From assembly GCA_949752745.1 (NCBI GenBank), contig OX457029.1, positions 16,307,956-16,371,955 on the forward strand: a stretch of 64,000 nucleotides of DNA. The letters run 5' to 3'. The DNA is from Protula sp. h YS-2021 (taxonomy: Eukaryota > Annelida > Polychaeta > Sabellida > Serpulidae). The translations under genes were made by a program, and so were the position numbers. Positions 57,376-64,000 of the stretch are shown here, piece by piece; position 1 is the stretch's first letter; every line of letters begins with the position of its first letter. The notes under the pieces are model-generated. The model searched no databases, was not told where the DNA came from, and worked only from the letters and a program-made list of their open reading frames with translations.

Positions 57376-58477
57376 ATTTTCATCCATTTTCATCCAGCGA
57401 CAACAACCCCAACTGAGACGACAGGTACGCGGTATCCAGACACCTCGTAACCGGACATCTCGTAACCGACATCTCGTAACCGGACAGCTGAGAAACTCGT
57501 TATTTCTTCATTTAAAAGAATACAATCTTTTTCACAATATTCACTTTATTTACCAAAGCTTGTACAATCTAATCAAGTGAAAAAAAACAAGCAAGTTATC
57601 GATCTCACTGTTTCTAAAAGTTACACCAACACTATAAGCGGCACATACACCGAGCGGTGCATACAATGCGAACCGCATAACTGCGCAAAAAAAGAGTAAA
57701 TGCTTATACAAATTGGTATACTATGTTTACAAATAATGCTGTATGATCAAAAGTGAGACTTATCAAGCAAATAAAAATTAATATGTAATTCCAAAGTTGC
57801 AGGAAACATTTCATTCGAGTGAGCAACGTTTTATAGTTGGACTCACAAATGGCAACTTAGGGCGTATCTTATTTCTTTGTATTTTCAAGTAAACAATGCT
57901 CACCGCTCGACACTATTTGTGTAGAAATTATATTGGTTTAAGCTCTGGTTAAAATTTGTGGGCGGTTTGTGTCAAAAGAAGACTTTAAGCCACGAATCGA
58001 AAGTCGTTTGGCTCAGAGTCACTTTTACGCCCATTTACGGCACCAGTCAGCCAATGATCATTCTATTTCTCCAATGTTCCACATTTTCTCAAAGCTGGAC
58101 GTGTTTTAGTCTGTTCCAGAATAAACTTTTTATGTAGTGCCTTATTTCGTCAGTGACAAACCAATAATATGTTCTCATTTGTCTGATCATTCCAACATTA
58201 AACAATTATGTGCTGAATTTTTCAATTTTATAAATGTTAAGATGAAACTGAACTCTATTTTCTATTATATGTTTTGTGCCAAGTGTGTTATTATGAATAC
58301 ACAAATGAAATTGGTTAATCGCACGGCTCCTACTCGCATAACCAGGCTAATCGCATGGTACTGGAAACTGTATTCATCGCGACGCTTTCACTGAGCAACA
58401 TCCCAAACTGACATCACTGCGCAACAGAACATGTGTTGGACATGCCTAAATTTATCGAACAATAGGCATATAAAATA
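57376..58477. other. unassigned DNA with a small 15-bp repeat
   Basis: accggacatctcgtaa occurs about three times at 57437-57486. Otherwise no feature; the frame at 58137-58394 has no known domain. Confidence 0.45.
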
Positions 58478-58883
58478 CCGGTAAACGGTCATCTGCCCCC
58501 CGGTCAACTGAACCCCCCCCCCCCCCCAGTCAACTGCCCTCCCCTTTTTTGCAACCCGGTCGACTGCCCCCGTCTACTTCGTCTCTGAAACAATTGATCT
58601 TCATTTATCTATTCACCAATATCGATCTTAGGTGAGACTGATCCGTAAACTAATTGCAATTCTAATTGCAATTAGTTTCCTATTGGTGAACTGCAATTTA
58701 CCGAGGTGCAATAATTCAATAAAATAAATATAATTTTATTTATTGTGTCTTTGTAAGCCAAGAACCCAAGAAAAAATAGTATATGGAGGGGGCAAGCGAC
58801 CACCCCTCCACTTTGAAGGGGGGGGGGGGGGGCAGTCGACCGGGTTGCAAAAACGGGGGGCAGATGACAGGGGGGCAATATTA
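58478..58883. mobile_element. MITE-like element with C-run inverted ends
   Basis: The left arm (58490-58575) reads ggtcatctgccccccggtca, a 15-C run, then ttgcaacccggtcgactgcc. The right arm (58783-58883) is its reverse complement (ggcagtcgaccgggttgcaa, then ggggggcagatgacaggggg). The centre is AT-rich. No protein. Confidence 0.7.
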
Positions 58884-59473
58884 TACATCGGTGTAGAACC
58901 TAGTACATTGACTTGTTTTTATTTTTTAAACTGACCGATTGATCTTTCATGTATGGGGTTCAGCAAAATCTCTGTATGTGTAAATCAGGTTGATGACTGG
59001 TATGGTACCTGATAGCAATTTGCCATTTGATGTTATTTGTTTGTCCCGCTCTGTTATATCTGTTTCAATCAGTGCTACTCGATTGCCGCTCAGTGCTACT
59101 CGATTTCCAATCAGTGGTACTCGGGCTTCAAATAAATATCCTTCTATGTCATAATGTATCAAAGCTGTCACCGACTTAGGGTGCCGTTAATCCTTTTATG
59201 TGCCAAAACTGTTAAGACCCAGTCTTTTTAATGATTACGTCCCAGTTGGCCTGCGGTTCTCCAGGCCTACGTTTTCCCAGTTGGCCAACGATATTTTCCC
59301 AGTTAGCCTACGGTCATTTTTAGTATGTTCCCACTAGGCCTTCGGTTCACCAGGCCTACGGGGAAGTTACCCTTTTTAATACCCCAAGTAGTGATTAGCC
59401 GTGTACACACTCACCGGCTTATTCGGAGTACGTTCAAGCATATATAAGGTTGGTATTTTGACCAAACAAGGTA
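58884..59473. other. unassigned DNA with a cccagttggcc phrase repeat
   Basis: At 59220-59362 cccagttggcctgcggttc, ccaggcctacg, cccagttggccaacg, cccagttagcctacgg and cactaggccttcggttcacc form a phrase repeat like the arms at 54700 and 56030. No mirrored partner is seen. Short atcagtg(c/g)tactcgattgcc copies lie at 59070-59115. Confidence 0.5.
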
Positions 59474-59807
59474 GTCCAAGAACAAAGTCCCAGCTTACGA
59501 AAAGCAATAAGACCAATTCCAGCGTGCACGAGCAAGAGAATTTCCCTGAAAAATTGGGCTTCAAAAGAGAGACGGCAAGAGCTAGCTCAATAATTAATTT
59601 AGCACCGGACCGGAACATAGACCGATAAATGCATACAAAGATTTGTTTCCCAGAAAAATGGGAAACAGATTTTTTATATCTCTGGTAGACTGGATATTCT
59701 GCCATAGATACCTCCAAACAACGCTCGCATTTCGGACCAGTGCCTATATTTATGTAACTTGCCTCGATGCGCGGCTCTTATTCAGACAACTGCGCATGTA
59801 TATTTAA

Positions 59808-61402
59808 GGAACACTTTAAGGCTATCTTTAATTGTATTGGTAACTCAGATGATCTTGCTCGTTATGGCAAAGTAGGATGTAGTTACGATGATGTTTGTAT
59901 AAATGTTGCTGAAATTATCACAGCAATTAAGGATCTCGATACTCAAAAAGCATGCGGTAATGATGGCATTTACGCTGAGCAAAATTTTGTGACAAACGTA
60001 GACTTCCTCTTCTCAGTCTGCTTTTTACAAGTTGTTTTTCTCACGGGCATCTGCCTGTCTCTATGCTCGACACTGCACTCATACCAATTATCAAGGATAA
60101 AACAAAATCAGTCTCTTCAAAGGAGAATTACAGACGGATTGCTTTAGCCAGTATAATTAGTAAAGTTGGTGAAAAAAATTATACTGCGCCGTATTGAGGA
60201 TAAGTTACATACCACAAGTAATCAATTTGGGTTTAAGAAGAAACACGCTACTGATCAGTGTATCTATGTTTTGAAAGAAATAATTGATCTCTAAAAATCG
60301 ATGAACAGCAGTATATTTCTATGTTTTATGGACGCCAGTAAAGCATTTGACAGGGTTAATAGCAGTGTTCTATTCAAAAAGTAAAGGACCGAAAACTACC
60401 GGACTACATTGTTCGAATAACTGTAGACTGGTATCGTAATCAGTAAATGTCTGTATGTTGGGGCTCTGTAGTCTCCGTAAAATTTAATGTCTCAAATGGC
60501 GTTTGCCAAGGTGGCATGCTATAGTCTTATTTTTTTAATATTTATTGTGAAGATCTTTCTGTTGTTTTGTGTAGCTGTCAAGTTGGGTGCTTCATTGCTA
60601 AAAATTGTATTAATCATATTCTCTATGCTGATTACTTGGTTGTGATCGCTCCGTCTTTCAAAGGTCTCAACAGTCTGCTACGTATCTGTGAACAATACGG
60701 TATTGAACACGATATAATCTTCAACAGCAAGAAAAGTGTCATCATGATTATTAGATCGAAATCTTTAAAATTTGTACATATTCCAACCTTTCTACTGTGC
60801 AGAAAGCCATTGACTGTTGTTAATCAGTACAAATATCTTGGATGTATAATAAGTAATGATCAAAGTGATGATGTAGACATTGAAAGACAAAGACGTAAAT
60901 TGTACTTGCAAGGTAACACTTTATTGAGAAAGTTCTCTATGTGTTCATTAGATGTCAAAATGACATTGTTCAAATCCTATTGCTCTTCTTTTTAATGCTC
61001 ACACTTATGGTTGAATTTTAAAGTATACACTATGAACAGATTTAACACCGCTTATCATAATATTTTTAAATGTTTCGCCGGTGTTTCTGAATATGAAAGC
61101 TCCAGCTTGATATGTACTGTTTTAAATGTTTAGTGTTGTTTAGCTGTTATCAGGAAACATATCTACCGATTTATATGTCGGCTCGAACTCTCAGACAACT
61201 GTATAATACACAGCATTTTGAATAGCATACTATTGTATAGATCGAGAATTCGAATATTTTGGTTCAATTGTCTGTATATTAATGTAAACCTGCAGATTCT
61301 ACTGATACTCATTATCATCTTTTTTCTTTTCTCTATGGAACTCAATATTCATGTTTTTGGGAGTCCGCAAATAAAATAAAATAAAAAATAATAAAAAAAA
61401 TT
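59808..61402 (+). pseudogene. RTE-like LINE reverse transcriptase, degenerate (LINE 3)
   Basis: Reading across frameshifts and stops: AIKDLDTQKACGNDGI, ASIISKVGEK, FGFKKKHATDQCIYVLKE, FMDASKAFDRVN, VSNGVCQGGML, ILYADYLVV (60624-60635, YADD changed to YADY), KYLGCII and GNTLLRKFSMCSLDVKMTLF. This order is that of a non-LTR RT, different from LINEs 1 and 2 and closer to RTE-type elements; the clade call is tentative. A gaactcaatattcatg end is followed by an ATAAAATAAA-type tail near 61370-61400. The 5' part including the endonuclease is absent. It sits in the first units of the 51-bp array, which resumes almost in phase. Confidence 0.82.
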
Positions 61403-62815
61403 TGCGTTGATGCGCGGCTCTAATTTTGAAACAGTGCACATGTTTATTTAACTTGCGTTGATGTGCGGTTCGCATTTCGGACCAGCGCCCATGTTTTTTT
61501 ATCTGGTGCTTATTTTGGACCAATGCAAATGTTTATTTAACTTGCGTTGGCGCGTGGTGCGCATTTCGAACCACTGCGCATGTTTATTTAACGTGCGTCG
61601 ATGCGCGGCTCTTATTTCAGGCCAATGCGCATATTTCTTTAACTTGAGTTGATGCGCGGTTCTTATTCTGGACTAGTGCGCATGTTTATTTAAGTTGCGT
61701 TAATGCGCAGTTCGCATTTCGTACTAGTGCGCATGTTTATTTAACTTATGTTGATGTACGGTGCTTATTTTCATCCAATGTGCTTGCTTATTTAGCTTGT
61801 GTTGACGTGCGGTTCGCATGACGGACCAGTGCGCATTTTTTTTTAACTTGCGTTAATGCTCGGTTCCCATTTCTGACCAGTGTGTTTGTTTATTTAGCTT
61901 GCGTTGATGAGGGGTTCGCATTTTCCACCAGTGCGCATGATTATTTAACTTGTGTTGATGCGTGGTTCGCATTTTGGACCAGTGCGCATATTTATTTAAC
62001 TTGAGTTGATGCGCGGTTCTTATTCTGGACCACTGCGCATGTTTATTTAAGTTGCGTTGATGCGCAGTTCTTATTTTGAGTAGTGCGCCTGTGATTTAAG
62101 TCGCGTTAATGCGCAGTTCGCATTTCGTACTAGTGCGCATGTTTATTTAACTTGCGTTGATGCACGGTGCTTATTTTGGTCCAGTGTGCTTGCTTATTTA
62201 GCTTTCGCTGATGTGCGGTTCGCAATTCGGACCAGTGTGCATGTTTATTTAATTTGCGTCGATATTCGGTTCGCATTTCGGACCAGTGTACCTGTTTCTT
62301 TAGGTTGCGTTGATACGCGGTTCGCATTTCGGACCAGTGCGCAGGTTCACTTAACTTGCGTTGACACGCGATTTCATTTCGGACCAGAACGCATCTTTAT
62401 GTAAGTCCCCTCGATGCCCGACTCTTATGTCTATTCAACTTGCGCCGATTCGTGGTTCTTTCTTCGGACCACTGCGCATGTTTATTTAACTTGCGCTGAT
62501 GCGCGGTTCTCATTTCAGACCACTGCGCATGTCTATTCAACTTGCGTCGATGCGTGGTTCTTTTTTTCGGACAAGTGCGCATGTTTGTTTAACTTGCGTT
62601 GATGTGTGGTGCTTATTTTGGACCAGTTTGCAGGTTTATTTATCTTCCGTCGATGTGCGGTTCATATTTCGGACCAATGCGCATGTTTATTTAACTTACA
62701 TCGATGCGCAGTGCTTAATTTGGACTACTCCGAATGTTTATTTAACTTGCGTCGATGTGCGGTTGTTAAATCTGACTAATGCGCAAGTTCATTTAACTTG
62801 CGTTTATGCGCTGTA
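61403..62815. repeat. 51-bp array of copy B
   Basis: About 27 diverged copies of the same 51-bp unit as in copy A (gttgatgcgc, ggttcgcatt, tcggaccagt). Short 17-residue-periodic frames exist on both strands. It ends tgcgctgtaggaggag at the same join to the ~140-bp array as copy A. Confidence 0.9.
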
Positions 62816-63830
62816 GGAGGAGATTCATTTAATTTTTTTTTCAAAAATTCCGAAAAAAATTAAAAAGTTTTACAATTCACTCAAAAAGCACCAGCCGTAT
62901 GCATGACCCCATAGAGACGGCTCATATCAAAAATAAATGAAATCTGATAAAAACTGTAGGGGGAAATGCATTTTGAATTTTTTTCTTCAAAAATTCCCCA
63001 AAAATCCCTGATCGACTCGAAAAGCACAGGCCGCATTCACGACACCCTAAGCATGCCTCAGCCCCAAAATAAATGATGCCTGATCAAAACTGCAGTAGAA
63101 GATGCATTTTGAGGTATTTTCATCAAAAATTACCCCTGAAATCAAAAATTCCCAAGTCGAGTCAAATAGCACAAGCCGTATGCCCGACCTACCTAAGGAT
63201 GCCTCATAAAAAAAAATAAATGAAATCGGATAAAAACTGTAGGAGGAAATGCATTTTGAAGGTTTTTTTTCAAAACTTCGCTAAAAATACAGAAAATACA
63301 GAAATTGTTTGACTAAAAAAGCGCAAGCCGTAAGAAAGAAAAAAAAGAAGAAAAAGGTTCAAAACTGCAAGGGAAATGCTTTTTAAGTTTTTTTTTTCTT
63401 TAAAAACTCCCTAAAAATACAATAATTGTCCGATCGACTAAAAAGCAAAAGCCGCATGCGCGACCCTTTAGGGTGCCTCATACCAAAAAAATGACATCGG
63501 ATCAAAAATGTAGGAAGAGATATATTTTAAAATTTTACTTCAAAAATTCTCCAAAAAATTAAAAAAATCACCCGAGGGACTAAAAAAGCACAAACGGTAT
63601 GCACGACCGATTATGGATGCCTCACACCAAAAATAAATGACATCGGGTCAAAAATGTAGGAGGAGATACATTTTAAATCTTTTTTTCTTTAAAAATTCCC
63701 AAAAAATTCAAAAATCACCCGATCGACTAGAAAAGCACAAGCCGTATGCAAGACCCCTTAGGGATGCCTCACACCAAAAATAAATGACATCGGATCAAAA
63801 TGGTAGGAGGAGATGCGTTTTGAAACAAAG
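62816..63830. repeat. ~140-bp array of copy B
   Basis: About seven units of the same family as 42835-43680 and 52070-52800, with one unit near 63260-63370 disrupted by an A/G-rich expansion. Confidence 0.88.
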
Positions 63831-63907
63831 TTTACTAAATAAACAACTAACTAACTAACGGACACCATCCGCAGACCGATAGGAATACCCCAGCTTACGT
63901 GTAATGG

Positions 63908-64000
63908 ATATGGGAGAAAAAATCGAGATATTTCCTTGTGAGAATGGAGCCCCTGACGAAGACGAAAATGGACATGAAAAAGAAAACGTTACAAAGTTCA
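63908..64000. other. unassigned window edge
   Basis: Purine-rich sequence (gaagacgaaaatggacatga) open in one frame to the window edge; too short to call. Confidence 0.3.

Larger units (their letters stand above)
59474..63907 (+). mobile_element. composite repeat element, copy B, with a nested LINE
   Basis: Left end gtccaagaacaaagtcccag, cttacgaaaagcaataagac and ~260 bp of unique left sequence shared with copy A. A 51-bp array starts at 59710, is interrupted by LINE 3 (59808-61402), and continues to 62815. The ~140-bp array (62816-63830) follows, then the right-end segment gtttactaaataaacaac, acggacaccatccgcagacc, ccccagcttacgt. The hairpin's second half is missing, so the right end is truncated or altered. 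Confidence 0.7.

Overview
This is non-coding, repeat-saturated DNA from a complex animal genome, almost certainly an invertebrate bilaterian and probably marine. The evidence is intron-separated metazoan exons (a Turtle/IGSF9-type Ig domain and a VWC-like cysteine module), several non-LTR retrotransposon remnants, MITEs, and dispersed tandem-repeat families. I cannot name the species. Nothing looks bacterial or viral: there are no operons, no ribosome binding sites and no dense coding.

Region by region. 1-6600: AT-rich intergenic or intronic DNA with a G-run, a GATATC-rich tract and no supportable gene. 6623-6964 (minus): one clean Ig exon with splice sites and phase 1-1. 7725-9833: a pair of inverted arms enclosing a long-TIR MITE and a 51-bp minisatellite. 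10130-11760: a dispersed repeat with ~137-bp units, interrupted by a hAT-like MITE. 12150-12299 (minus): a VWC-like exon. 13127-13612: a TTAA-flanked MITE. 14880-18250: a second copy of the ~137-bp repeat, interrupted by a 5'-truncated retroelement (15890-18194, minus) with an FMDD reverse transcriptase, a zinc knuckle and a restriction-like endonuclease domain. The insertion is flanked by a 13-bp target duplication.

18640-33672 is a minisatellite cluster. It holds eight unrelated arrays (unit lengths 30, 45, 12, 2, 41, 23, 35 and 43 bp, then 44 bp at its edge) separated by unremarkable DNA. 35060-40115 is a stack of three ~140-bp-class satellites. 40235-41310 is a dispersed repeat with a SINE-like insertion.

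42805-63907 is dominated by three copies of one composite mobile-element-like structure. It has a short left end, a 51-bp array (absent in one copy), a ~140-bp array, then a right end with a hairpin. Its ends share an inverted CCCAGCTTACG. Two copies have been hit by LINEs: two CR1/L2-like pol remnants in the first and one RTE-like remnant in the last. Between these copies lie the second copies of the long-TIR MITE and the TTAA MITE, tRNA-like SINE heads, and nested inverted repeats built from short repeated phrases.

No genes here work together as a pathway. The two host exons are fragments of separate or very long genes. The rest records successive transposition events, several of which can be ordered by nesting.
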